The notes: generated from the letters alone by a model not told the origin. Shown: positions 15,499 through 23,146, counted from the first letter of the stretch. The stretch: 64,000 bases of DNA from Eudoraea adriatica DSM 19308 (GCF_000382125.1 NZ_KB907551.1:62001-126000), one strand, 5' to 3'. Numbers and translations are program-made.

Positions 15499-16713
15499 TT
15501 ATTCTAACTTTTCTGAAATCCTCTTTATCTCTTCACTAATCCTTCTCTGAACAATTTTACCGTAATATTCTTGGGTAATCTTGATACTAGAATGTCCTAG
15601 CAGTTCACTCACGATTTCCATTGGAACATCATTGAACAGCAGCACAGTGGACGCAAAGGTCTTTCTTGCCATATGATGGCTAATGGATTTATTTATACCT
15701 ACAATACCTGCTATTTCCTTTAAATAAGAATTGATTTTCTGATTACTAAATTTAGGAAGTGCCAAGTTGCCAACTTTTTTATAATGATTTAGTATGGCCT
15801 TTGCCTTGGGCAATAAGGGTACAGATACCATCTTGCCTGTTTTCTTCCTTTTCATCTGTATCCATTCATTCCCATCAAAACCTTTTATGATATGCTCTTT
15901 TTTTAGATTAGACATTTCATTATATGCCAATCCTGTATAGCAACAAAAAATAAATAGGTCTTTCACTAAAGCTAATCTTGGCTGAGAAAAGGTATGATCC
16001 TCCAGTGCTTTTAGTTCCTCCTGAGTAAGGAAAATAACTTCTTTTTTTACCCTTCCAGGCTTAAATTGAACAAATGGGTCCTTATCTATGATTCCTTCAG
16101 CTACAGCAACTCTAATAGGCTTCCTGAAGCGTTGTATAGTCTTATTAATAGTTATTTGTTTCTGTTTTCTTTCTGTCTTCAAATAATATTCAAATTCATG
16201 TAAGAATTGAAGTTTTATCTTCTCCAAAGGAATGTCTTGTTTGCCATATTTCCATTTAATGAACTCTTTTGACTGTGCGCATGCATAATTAAACTTCTTC
16301 CATGTAGCTTCTTGCAGGTCTATGCCTATTAGTTTTCGTTGTTTCTTAAGAAACTCCTGGAAATATTTTATCACATAGGTTTCCTTTTGTTTCTCTGTGA
16401 CTTTAAAATAAGGATCAAAGATGTCCTGAACTGTAAAATCCTTGTTTTGTAATTGCAGTTGTAAAAATTCCTTCTTGAGGTTAGAACTAATGATGTCCAG
16501 TTGAAGGTTAATGTGCTCATTTCTAAGCCCTCTAGGGGCTACTTTTTGCTTCTTTGGCATCCATTGCTCTGGATCGATAAACTCGCCTGTAGCGAACTGT
16601 TTTCGCTTACCCAAATAGGTAATCCTACAATAGATTGGACATACTCCCTTTTGGTTTGTTTTTGCTTTGTTCAAATAGAACAAAATGGATAGTGACTTTT
16701 GTTTCATGACCAA
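15499..16713 (-). CDS. tyrosine recombinase/integrase, 404 aa
   Basis: Site-specific recombinase that presumably moves or integrates the island. Residues 1-90 look like the arm-DNA-binding domain, 105-205 the SAM-like core-binding domain, and 220-404 the catalytic domain. Catalytic candidates: Lys290/291, His347 and Arg350 (HHMARKTF), His374 (LLGHSS) and nucleophile Tyr383 (TQEYYG). The first Arg of the usual set is replaced: the motif is CYTGLAYNEM with Ala263, a substitution known in CTnDOT-like integrases of Bacteroidetes. All else is intact, so it is probably active. Its 5' end faces a tRNA gene 258 bases away, with four iterons between. Its 3' end is the source or relative of four tail relics in the island. 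Confidence 0.92.
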   Translation of the reverse strand: MVMKQKSLSILFYLNKAKTNQKGVCPIYCRITYLGKRKQFATGEFIDPEQWMPKKQKVAPRGLRNEHINLQLDIISSNLKKEFLQLQLQNKDFTVQDIFDPYFKVTEKQKETYVIKYFQEFLKKQRKLIGIDLQEATWKKFNYACAQSKEFIKWKYGKQDIPLEKIKLQFLHEFEYYLKTERKQKQITINKTIQRFRKPIRVAVAEGIIDKDPFVQFKPGRVKKEVIFLTQEELKALEDHTFSQPRLALVKDLFIFCCYTGLAYNEMSNLKKEHIIKGFDGNEWIQMKRKKTGKMVSVPLLPKAKAILNHYKKVGNLALPKFSNQKINSYLKEIAGIVGINKSISHHMARKTFASTVLLFNDVPMEIVSELLGHSSIKITQEYYGKIVQRRISEEIKRISEKLE

Positions 16714-16759
16714 TTGATTTAAGTGTTAAACAATTGGCAAACAATTCATTGTGAAAAAT

Positions 16760-16832
16760 GGGATACCTAATTTCCCAAAAAAGGACAATGGGATACCTAA
16801 TTTTTCAAAGTGGGATACCTGTAGGGATACCT
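16760..16832 (+). repeat. four GGGATACCT iterons upstream of the recombinase gene
   Basis: GGGATACCT occurs at 16760, 16790, 16812 and 16824, all in the same orientation; the first two extend to AATGGGATACCTAATTT. They lie just upstream of the recombinase start and between it and the tRNA gene. Direct repeats at such a place are expected for arm-type integrase binding sites or for autoregulation of the gene. The role is inferred from position. Confidence 0.8.
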
Positions 16833-16927
16833 AAAATACCCCTGAAAAAGTTGACAAGTTGACTTTTCTGGAAAGTGCAGTTAGTGCAATCATTGCAGTT
16901 AATTAGCTGATTTACATTGCATTAAAC

Positions 16928-16961
16928 AAAAAAATCCAGCCTTTTTAAATAGACTGGATTT
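16928..16961 (-). terminator. rho-independent terminator of the tRNA gene
   Basis: On the minus strand AAATCCAG and CTGGATTT (16932-16939 and 16954-16961) can form a perfect 8-bp stem, followed by a T-run (A-run 16928-16934 on the plus strand). It lies 10 bases after the tRNA 3' end and is oriented to stop tRNA transcription. Confidence 0.8.
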
Positions 16962-16970
16962 CTTACTAAG

Positions 16971-17044
16971 TGGTCCCACCTGGGCTCGAACCAGGGACCC
17001 CCTGATTATGAGTCAGGTGCTCTAACCAGCTGAGCTATAGGACC
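16971..17044 (-). tRNA. tRNA with CAT anticodon (Met or Ile2)
   Basis: Complete cloverleaf of 74 nt on the minus strand: acceptor GGTCCTA/TGGGACC, D-arm GCTCAGCTGGTTAGAGC, anticodon stem CCTGA/TCAGG with loop CTCATAA, and T-arm CCTGG-TTCGAGC-CCAGG. CCA is not encoded. The CAT anticodon fits elongator tRNA-Met or the lysidine-modified tRNA-Ile2; C4-G69 and C5-G68 in the acceptor are also seen in Ile2, but I cannot decide. It lies upstream of the recombinase, the typical position of an island attachment site. No second copy of the tRNA 3' end was found in the window, so the other end of the island is either outside or lost. Confidence 0.92.
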
Positions 17045-17197
17045 AATTTCGCTAATGCGTATTTCAAATTCTAAATCTCATAATCAACCTTTCGATTATG
17101 AATCAGTCCCGAGTGCTCTACTACTGAGCTGCGTGTCCTGAAGTAACGAAGATTACTTCGGGATAGGACCAATTTCGCTAACGCGTATTTCAAATTC
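17037..17197 (-). pseudogene. duplicated tRNA 5' flank and scrambled tRNA relic
   Basis: The tRNA 5' end plus about 30 bases of its upstream flank (17037-17071) is repeated at 17163-17197 with two mismatches. Between them the minus strand contains a tRNA-like D-arm (AGCTCAGTAGTAGAGCAC) and the anticodon-loop word TTCATAATC, but these are separated by a hairpin insert (GAAGTAA/TTACTTC, 17141-17160) and no acceptor or T-arm can form. A second hairpin TCATAATC/GATTATGA (17078-17101) joins the anticodon-loop word to its inverted copy. It is not a functional tRNA. Confidence 0.75.
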
Positions 17198-17336
17198 CAA
17201 AATTTTGGACTGCAATATTACTACTTATTTTACTATACTGCAACTTCTTTATAGGCAGAAAGTAGGCTAAATAGCACATAAAGCTTACTTCATGAAGATA
17301 ACTCTTTTTTCTGTACTATGTGTTTAATTAGCAAAT

Positions 17337-17372
17337 CTCAAAATCAATCTTTCGATTATGAGTCAGGTGCTG
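17337..17372 (-). pseudogene. second tRNA-anticodon-arm relic
   Basis: GATTATGAGTCAGGTGCT at 17354-17371 is identical over 18 bases to the tRNA gene (17004 onwards), and, as in the previous relic, is preceded by an inverted copy of the anticodon-loop word (CTCAAAATC) with an 8-base loop. The rest of the tRNA is missing, although ACCGGGACCCCCT at about 17420 resembles its variable/T-arm side. Confidence 0.7.
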
Positions 17373-17556
17373 CCTAATTGTTGAAGCCCAATGTGCACAG
17401 GACGGACTGCCTCCTGGTAACCGGGACCCCCTTTAAGCCGTCCTGGCCAATGAAATAGAAGGTTTTGTCTATTTGACACTGAATAGTAAACCAAAAAAAA
17501 TCTAAATTTATATAAGATGTCGTGAAGATGTCGTGTGAGAATTATACTTACTGAAA

Positions 17557-17564
17557 TAATTTTG
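17557..17564 (+). promoter_or_regulatory. -7 promoter element TAATTTTG, leaderless
   Basis: Perfect match to the Bacteroidetes -7 consensus TAnnTTTG, ending two bases before the ATG of the XRE gene. The transcript would start at or just inside the coding region, implying a leaderless mRNA. No clear -33 TTG at the expected distance. Confidence 0.45.
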
Positions 17565-17566
17565 TC

Positions 17567-17938
17567 ATGAGATTAGGAACAAAAATCAAAGCATTAAGAA
17601 TCAAAGAAGGCTTAACTCAAATTGAACTTTCTGAAAAGACCGGATTAACGGAAAGAACAATTCAAAGAATTGAAAATCATGAGGTAGAACCCTCTAAACA
17701 TTCTTTAAAGAAAATAGGTGATGTTCTCAATCAGAATTTAAACGAACAAAAAGTAAGTATCATGACAAAAAAACAAAGATTACTCAATCTTTTTCTAATC
17801 AGTATTTCTATATTAATAGTTGTTGAGTTTCTAATTGGGTGGTTGACATGGCAAGAGCATTGGTGGGTTTTAATTTGTTGGTTCTTTCCATTATTGGGTG
17901 GGGTTTCAATTCCTTATTACAAAAGAAGAAAAAAATGA
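17567..17938 (+). CDS. XRE-family HTH protein with membrane helices, 123 aa
   Basis: Residues 1-60 form a classical helix-turn-helix (GTKIKALRIKEGLTQIELSE, then TGLTERTIQRIENHEVEP). After a short linker come two hydrophobic helices (LLNLFLISISILIVVEFLIG and WVLICWFFPLLGG) and a basic tail YYKRRKK. A DNA-binding domain tethered to the membrane can act as a sensor-regulator; its target genes are unknown. It stands alone between the tRNA relics and the pyruvate-kinase homologue, so it may be either the last island gene or a core gene. A -7 element sits immediately upstream. Confidence 0.85.
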   Translation: MRLGTKIKALRIKEGLTQIELSEKTGLTERTIQRIENHEVEPSKHSLKKIGDVLNQNLNEQKVSIMTKKQRLLNLFLISISILIVVEFLIGWLTWQEHWWVLICWFFPLLGGVSIPYYKRRKK

Positions 17939-18019
17939 AGTTGTCCCTAAGCTAATTAAACCAGTTTTTGGAATTTGGAATTTGGATTTTTTGATCCACC
18001 GGATCAAGAGCAAAGCATC

Positions 18020-19861
18020 TCAATGTATATCTGCTCGCTCCATAGCAGGCCAGAGGCGTACGTTTTTTTCCTGGTAAGGTTCCATATCCTTAAAGATGGT
18101 GCTTAGCAATTCAATGGCCTGTAGAATATAGGGCCCTTTGTTAAGCATCACACAATCTGTGCGTTGCGCCATGGCGGCATCGGTCATTTCGGCCCGGGAG
18201 GGTATCCCCTGCTTGGAGAGGTTTTCCAGTACCTGGGTTGCCCAGATTTCCGGAATATGCGCCGCCCTGCACAAGGAAAGGATTTCTCGTTGTACCCTGC
18301 TAATATTATCCCAGCCACACTCAATAGCCAAATCGCCTCTGGCAATCATCACCCCTACAGGGTAGGTTTTCATGGCCTCCAGCAGAATTTCCGGGAGCTT
18401 ATTAAACCCACTTTGGGTCTCTATCTTTAGAATAATCCCGAATCCTAATGGCGCATTTAATTTTTGCAACGCAGCATGGAGATCTGTTACATCCTGCTTT
18501 TGGTTTACAAAAGATACGTTTACGATATCGGCGTGTTTAACCACAAAGGCCAGATCTTTTTTGTCTTTGGTGGTGAGGCCTTTGAGCTCCAAATCACTGT
18601 CTGGAAAATTTATGCCTTTGTCTGCCCTTAGTTTACAACCTGCCTTCCGGGTATGGACAATTTCTATAAGCAATTCGTCCGGGGTTTGTTGGCGAATAAT
18701 GCCTTCTATCTTGCCATCATCAAAAAAGACCGGCTCCCCTTCCCTTACCTGCTCAAATATTTCTGCCGAGGTACAGGAAATATGTGCCGGGCTTATTACA
18801 TTGCCATCCGCATCCCTGAGTGCGGGTCCGCCGGGCAAGGCATCCTTATACAGTCGTAAAATATCCCCGGTGTGCAGCCTCAGGTATTCTTCCGCCCTGG
18901 GGATTTCCCCTACCACGATTGGCGCAGAAGAAAACTCTGCATTGGTATATAATTGCATCCCCGTTTCCAGAAAGGTGGTTTTGCCACATTGGGCAATACA
19001 GCCATATTTTGTCTTCTTTGTAATGGTAATTTCCCTTTTCTTGTTTCGCGTATCCATAAAGAACAACTGGTCCCCTGCTTTGAGTTTTTTCAAACTTACT
19101 ACTGCCACTGGCAAATTTGGCAGCTCTGCCTTGGGATGCGGCAACGGGCCCATCCAGAGTGCACAATCCTGAATGACCCTGCCCTGCACGTCTATTGCCG
19201 GCCGAAACTTTTTAACTTTTGGCCCTGCCGGCAAAGCACCGGTCCGCACTTTCGGGCCTCCCAGATCCATGGAGATCTTACATTTCTTTTTCAGTTTTTC
19301 AGACGCTGTCCTTATGTGCCCTATCATCAGGCGCCACTCTTTTTCACTGTCATGCGCACAATTTATACGTGCACAATTCATGCCGCTGGCAATCATATCA
19401 TGGGCCAGTTGATAATCATAGGCAACTGCCGAGGGCAGGGTAACCATTATTCGGGTCCGCCTTCCCTTGGAACGGTAACCCAATAACGCCTTGGCGTTGG
19501 ATTTACCCATTCTGTTGCTCTTTTTGAACGTTAACTGGGCCTTGTGCTTTTTAATGGGTTCATTGTTCAGGAAGCCCTCCAGGATGGCTTTGCTGGCCAA
19601 CAAACTGGCCATGACATGACTTTCAGGTTTGTCGAGCCGGGAAAGCCCCAGGTTTGCAAGTTTTTTCTGGATTGGTCGTATGTCTTCTTTTCGAAGCGCA
19701 CAGTAATGGATAAAATTCCGGGCGCTTTTGATAAACTTAGGATGGACCCCGGAAAGTTCGGCGGAAGCTTTGGACTCAAAATGTTCCAAACGTTTTATGA
19801 TGGCGGAAATTTCATCGATCAGCCATCGTATTTTTTCTTCTTTTTTGCCAATTTCCGCCAT
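18020..19861 (-). CDS. divergent pyruvate kinase homologue, 613 aa
   Basis: The TIM barrel of pyruvate kinase is recognisable from about residue 135: RIMVTLPSAVAYDY, then MNCARINCAHDS, SMDLGGPKVRTG, FVNQKQDV, ILKIETQSGF, ARGDLAIECGW, and ATQVLENL followed by SRAEMTDAA. Differences from the standard enzyme: an extra helical N-terminus of about 135 residues, DLGG in place of DTKG, CVMLNKGPY in place of the usual VMLSGET, and no C-terminal allosteric domain. It may catalyse phosphoenolpyruvate to pyruvate or an altered reaction. GC-richer codon use marks the return to core genome. Monocistronic on the minus strand, followed downstream by no close gene. Confidence 0.85.
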   Translation of the reverse strand: MAEIGKKEEKIRWLIDEISAIIKRLEHFESKASAELSGVHPKFIKSARNFIHYCALRKEDIRPIQKKLANLGLSRLDKPESHVMASLLASKAILEGFLNNEPIKKHKAQLTFKKSNRMGKSNAKALLGYRSKGRRTRIMVTLPSAVAYDYQLAHDMIASGMNCARINCAHDSEKEWRLMIGHIRTASEKLKKKCKISMDLGGPKVRTGALPAGPKVKKFRPAIDVQGRVIQDCALWMGPLPHPKAELPNLPVAVVSLKKLKAGDQLFFMDTRNKKREITITKKTKYGCIAQCGKTTFLETGMQLYTNAEFSSAPIVVGEIPRAEEYLRLHTGDILRLYKDALPGGPALRDADGNVISPAHISCTSAEIFEQVREGEPVFFDDGKIEGIIRQQTPDELLIEIVHTRKAGCKLRADKGINFPDSDLELKGLTTKDKKDLAFVVKHADIVNVSFVNQKQDVTDLHAALQKLNAPLGFGIILKIETQSGFNKLPEILLEAMKTYPVGVMIARGDLAIECGWDNISRVQREILSLCRAAHIPEIWATQVLENLSKQGIPSRAEMTDAAMAQRTDCVMLNKGPYILQAIELLSTIFKDMEPYQEKNVRLWPAMERADIH

Positions 19862-19908
19862 TGCATGTTCCTTTAGCAGCCGGGAGCAGAACTAAAATAA
19901 ATGAGGAA

Positions 19909-20322
19909 TTACTTCGCAGCTACTTTTATCTCCTGGCACAACTCTACCAAAACCCCGTTGCTGCTCTTTGGGTGCAGAAAAGCTACCAGCTTATTGTCGG
20001 CCCCCTTTTTAGGCTGCTCATTCAGCACCATAAAGCCTTCGTCTTTTAAACGTGCTATTTCTTTTGCAATATCATCTACCTCGAAAGCAATATGGTGTAT
20101 GCCCTCGCCCTTCTTCTCAATATACTTCGCAATAGGGCTGTCTTCCCTGGTGGCTTCGAGTAATTCTATCTTATTGGGGCCTACCTGGAAAAACGAAGTC
20201 TTTACCCCTTCTGAAGCTACTTCCTCTACCTTGTATTGCCTCGTTCCAAAAAGCTTTTCAAATAGCTCTTTAGACCCTTCAATATCTTTGACGGCAATGC
20301 CTATATGCTCTATTTTATTCAT
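19909..20322 (-). CDS. mce: methylmalonyl-CoA epimerase
   Basis: Glyoxalase/VOC-fold enzyme that interconverts (S)- and (R)-methylmalonyl-CoA in propionate/succinyl-CoA metabolism. MNKIEHIGIAVKDIEGS starts the first betaalphabeta repeat with metal ligand His6; IHHIAFEVDDI starts the second, and LVELCQ near the end carries the last Glu ligand. 137 residues is the normal length. The ATG at 20322 is chosen; an upstream extension of 34 residues rich in Cys and Phe does not fit the family. It shares a 60-base intergenic region with the divergent rbfA, where TACTTTAG may be the -7 element for this gene. Confidence 0.93.
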   Translation of the reverse strand: MNKIEHIGIAVKDIEGSKELFEKLFGTRQYKVEEVASEGVKTSFFQVGPNKIELLEATREDSPIAKYIEKKGEGIHHIAFEVDDIAKEIARLKDEGFMVLNEQPKKGADNKLVAFLHPKSSNGVLVELCQEIKVAAK

Positions 20323-20370
20323 TGAATACCAACTTGTTTGCGATTGTTTTTTAATACCCTCTAAAGTACG

Positions 20371-20378
20371 TATTTTTG
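20371..20378 (+). promoter_or_regulatory. -7 promoter element TATTTTTG upstream of rbfA
   Basis: Perfect TAnnTTTG four bases before the rbfA ATG, which predicts a transcript with almost no leader. TTG at 20344 is somewhat too far for an ideal -33 element. Confidence 0.5.
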
Positions 20379-20382
20379 CCCT

Positions 20383-20775
20383 ATGGAAACACAACGACAG
20401 AAAAAAATTGCAGGGGTAATCCAAAAAGACCTGGCCGATATTTTACAGCGCGCAGCAACAGATGGCGGCATGCAGGGAGTCCTTATTTCTGTTTCTAAAG
20501 TGTATGTAACCACAGACCTCTCCATTGCCAAGGTGTATGTAAGCATCTTTCCAAACAATAAAGCGGCAGAGCTGCTGGAAGGGATAAAATCTAACGAGCC
20601 CCTTATTAAGCACGAGCTGGCCCAGCGCACCAAACACCAGCTGCGGCGCATCCCGGTACTTTCTTTTTATTTAGACGATTCCCTGGAGTATATAGACAAC
20701 ATAGAGAAATCCCTGAAAGGGGATGAAAACCCTATTGAAAATCCGGAGCTGCTGCCAAAAAGAAAAAAATCTTAG
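20383..20775 (+). CDS. rbfA: ribosome-binding factor A
   Basis: Binds the 30S subunit near helix 1 of 16S rRNA during late maturation and cold adaptation. The KH-like fold is recognisable: IQKDLADILQRA, then VYVTTDLSIAKVYVSIF, LAQRTKHQLRRIPVLSFYLD and DDSLEYIDNI, as in RbfA of Bacteroidetes. 130 residues is normal. It is followed after 164 bases by the permease gene on the same strand, a neighbourhood common in flavobacteria. Start at 20383 just after a -7 element. Confidence 0.95.
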   Translation: METQRQKKIAGVIQKDLADILQRAATDGGMQGVLISVSKVYVTTDLSIAKVYVSIFPNNKAAELLEGIKSNEPLIKHELAQRTKHQLRRIPVLSFYLDDSLEYIDNIEKSLKGDENPIENPELLPKRKKS

Positions 20776-20939
20776 TGATTGTTCGGAGTTTTGTTGTTGG
20801 AGTTTTTATAGATTACTTTTGATGGATTACCGGGCAAAATTTTTAAGGATAGCAGGGCTATGGTTTAAAATTTTAACAACGCAGTACGCAAAAGGAATCA
20901 CAAAAAAGCAATGAATTAAATTTCAAATAATCACTTAAC

Positions 20940-22145
20940 TTGAATTTTCCCTTCTATATCGCTAAAAGGTACGTCCGCTCTAAAAGCAGCCAGAACGCGG
21001 TTAACATTATCAATTTTATCACTTTCCTGGTCATTGTCATAGGATCTGCGGCACTTTTTATTGTACTCTCGGCCTTTTCCGGACTTAAAACTTTTAGCCT
21101 TTCCTTTAGCAACCTCTTTGATCCCGACTTAAAAGCGACGGCACAAACCGGCAAGTTCTTTAGCCTCGGCCCAGAAGAAGAACAAAAGCTTTTAGAAATA
21201 GCGGGGGTAGCTTCCTATTCCAAAGAACTGGAAGAGCAGGTTTACCTAACCCACCGCCAAAAAAGTTGTGTGGCCTATATAAAAGGGGTAGATGAGGCCT
21301 ATAGAACAGCCACACGGGTAGATAGCGCTATCTACTGGGGCAATTGGGCCATAGAAGACCAACAGGCTGTGGCCGGCCTGGGCATTGCAAGTTTGCTGGG
21401 GCTAACCATAAACGATTATCAGGATCCGCTAAAGATCCTGGCACCCAAACCCGGCAAAGGCTCCCTTAGCCAACAAGGGTTTGGTGGAAAACCCTATAAC
21501 GAAATGCCGGTAGTGATAAGCGGCGTTTACGCGCTTGAGGAAAACCTGGATAAAAAATACGTCTTTACAGAACTTGCCCTGGCCCAGGTAATGCTGGAAA
21601 AAGACAACACCCAGATCTCCGGTATTAATTTTGCCCTGGAGCGCCAGGCAGACAGGACCGAAGTTCGAAATCAGATTACCGCCCTGCTTGGCGATAAAGT
21701 GGTCCTGAGAAACCGGCGGCAGCTGAACAATGCGCTCTACAGGATGCTCAATACAGAAAACCTGGCCACCTACCTTATTTTTACCCTGGTACTTATCATT
21801 GCCCTGTTTAATGTGGTGGGTGCAATTATAATGATGATCCTGGACAAGCAGCAGAATTCCAAAACCCTGTACAATCTCGGGGCTACCATCCGCGAACTGC
21901 GGCGCATCTATTTTGTGCAGGGAATACTGGTTACCAGCTTTGGCGGACTTATAGGCTTGTTCCTGGCCTCCATTCTTATCTGGTCGCAACTTTCCTTTGG
22001 GTGGTTAAAAATAACCCCCTCCCTGGCCTATCCGGTAGAATACAAATTAATGAACCTGTTGGTGGTGCTGGCAACCATTGTAGTGCTGGGAATGATTGCC
22101 TCTAAAATTGCCAGCAGCAGGGTTACCAAAAAACTGCTTAGCTAA
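20940..22145 (+). CDS. ABC transporter permease, LolC/E-FtsX type, 401 aa
   Basis: Inner-membrane permease of the lipoprotein-release type: N-terminal IAKRYVRSKSSQNAVNIINF and a first helix, a periplasmic domain of about 200 residues, then three helices near the C-terminus (LIFTLVLIIALFNVVGAIIM; GILVTSFGGLIGLFL; LLVVLATIVVLGMIAS). It should work with a LolD-like ATPase that is not in the window. The start is TTG at 20940; there is no early in-frame ATG and the family N-terminus begins here. The stop is two bases from the convergent dusB stop. Confidence 0.88.
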   Translation: MNFPFYIAKRYVRSKSSQNAVNIINFITFLVIVIGSAALFIVLSAFSGLKTFSLSFSNLFDPDLKATAQTGKFFSLGPEEEQKLLEIAGVASYSKELEEQVYLTHRQKSCVAYIKGVDEAYRTATRVDSAIYWGNWAIEDQQAVAGLGIASLLGLTINDYQDPLKILAPKPGKGSLSQQGFGGKPYNEMPVVISGVYALEENLDKKYVFTELALAQVMLEKDNTQISGINFALERQADRTEVRNQITALLGDKVVLRNRRQLNNALYRMLNTENLATYLIFTLVLIIALFNVVGAIIMMILDKQQNSKTLYNLGATIRELRRIYFVQGILVTSFGGLIGLFLASILIWSQLSFGWLKITPSLAYPVEYKLMNLLVVLATIVVLGMIASKIASSRVTKKLLS

Positions 22146-22147
22146 AA

Positions 22148-23146
22148 CTAGACGAACTGGTAGTTCCCAAATTTTTCCAGGACCTCATCAAAAGCGGCAA
22201 AAACATCTTCAGCGGCATCGCTGGTTACCATTTTCATGCGGTATGGCTTAAAGTTTGGTATGCCCCTGAAATAATTGGTGTAATGCCTCCTTGTCTCAAA
22301 AACACCCAGCTTCTCCCCTTTCCAGTCAATGGCCATTTGCAGATGCCTGCGGGCAGCCCTTACCCGTTCTTCCATGTCAGGCGGTGAAAGATGTGTGCCT
22401 GTCTCCAGATAGTGCTTTACTTCTTTAAAAAACCAGGGGTAGCCAATGCTCGCACGGCCAATCATGGCGCCGTCCAGGCCGTAGTCATCGCGCATGCGCT
22501 TTGCAGCTTCGGGCGTAGCCACATCCCCGTTGCCAAAGACAGGAATATGCATCCGCGGATTGTTTTTTACCTCCGCAATGGGCTTCCAGTCTGCCTCGCC
22601 CTTATACATCTGTGCCCGTGTTCTGCCATGGATAGAAATAGCCTTGCAGCCCACATCCTGGAGCCGTTCCGCTACCTCAACAATTTTTATGGAATCGTGG
22701 TCCCATCCCAGCCTGGTCTTAACCGTAACGGGTAAATGGGTATGCTTCACCATGGCTTCGGTAAGGGAGACCATTAGATCTATGTCCTTTAAAATTCCGG
22801 CACCTGCGCCTTTGCTCACTACTTTCTTTACAGGACAACCAAAATTTATATCAATGATATCCGGTTTGGATTTCTCCACAATCTCTACGGATCGCAACAT
22901 GGAGTCCAGGTTGGCACCAAAAATCTGGATCCCAACAGGGCGCTCTTTCTCATAGATATCCAGCTTCATTACGCTTTTTGCCGCATCGCGTATAAGCCCT
23001 TCTGAGGATATAAACTCCGTATATACCAAATCTGCCCCCTGCTCCTTGCAAAGAGCGCGAAAAGGAGGGTCACTCACATCCTCCATGGGAGCGAGCAACA
23101 AAGGAAATTCCGGTAAAACTATATCGCCTATTTTTGGCATCTGCAT
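22148..23146 (-). CDS. dusB: tRNA-dihydrouridine synthase B
   Basis: FMN enzyme that reduces uridines in the tRNA D-loop using NADPH. The TIM barrel begins LLLAPMEDVSDPPFRALC; the active-site Cys is in INFGCPVKK; the FMN phosphate is bound around VKTRLGW, ISIHGRT, VFGNGDV and MIGRASIGYPW. 332 residues is typical. A -7 element TAATTTTG on the minus strand at 23160-23167 lies 13 bases before the start. Convergent with the permease gene. Confidence 0.95.
   Translation of the reverse strand: MQMPKIGDIVLPEFPLLLAPMEDVSDPPFRALCKEQGADLVYTEFISSEGLIRDAAKSVMKLDIYEKERPVGIQIFGANLDSMLRSVEIVEKSKPDIIDINFGCPVKKVVSKGAGAGILKDIDLMVSLTEAMVKHTHLPVTVKTRLGWDHDSIKIVEVAERLQDVGCKAISIHGRTRAQMYKGEADWKPIAEVKNNPRMHIPVFGNGDVATPEAAKRMRDDYGLDGAMIGRASIGYPWFFKEVKHYLETGTHLSPPDMEERVRAARRHLQMAIDWKGEKLGVFETRRHYTNYFRGIPNFKPYRMKMVTSDAAEDVFAAFDEVLEKFGNYQFV

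Larger units (their letters stand above)
17045..17566. other. 522-bp gap with tRNA relics, no gene
   Basis: Apart from the two tRNA relics, it holds an 8-bp inverted repeat CAGGACGG/CCGTCCTG around 17400-17447 and the promoter of the next gene. It marks the boundary between the AT-rich island and the core genome. I see no open reading frame with coding character. Confidence 0.6.

Noticed and set aside
16971-17044. Direct repeat of the tRNA 3' end marking the far end of the island
   Set aside because: I searched the window for the T-arm/acceptor sequence and found only a short degenerate match near 17420 on the outer side; no true attR is visible.
17077-17197. A second functional tRNA upstream of the CAT tRNA
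   Set aside because: D-arm and anticodon words are present, but acceptor and T-arms cannot pair and hairpin sequence interrupts the body; called a relic.
1-17450. CRISPR array or classical attC integron sites
   Set aside because: No series of regularly spaced repeats with unique spacers exists, and the 72-bp repeats do not form the paired arms of attC sites.
18138-19876. Several long plus-strand open frames opposite the pyruvate-kinase homologue
   Set aside because: They are frames opposite a clearly coding gene, arise from its GC-richer codons, and show no family motifs, signals or promoter.
20323-20424. Longer N-terminus for methylmalonyl-CoA epimerase
   Set aside because: The extra 34 residues do not fit the family and run into the rbfA promoter region.
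20723-20914. 63-aa frame between rbfA and the permease
   Set aside because: Overlaps the rbfA end out of frame and has no coding character; the region is probably a leader.
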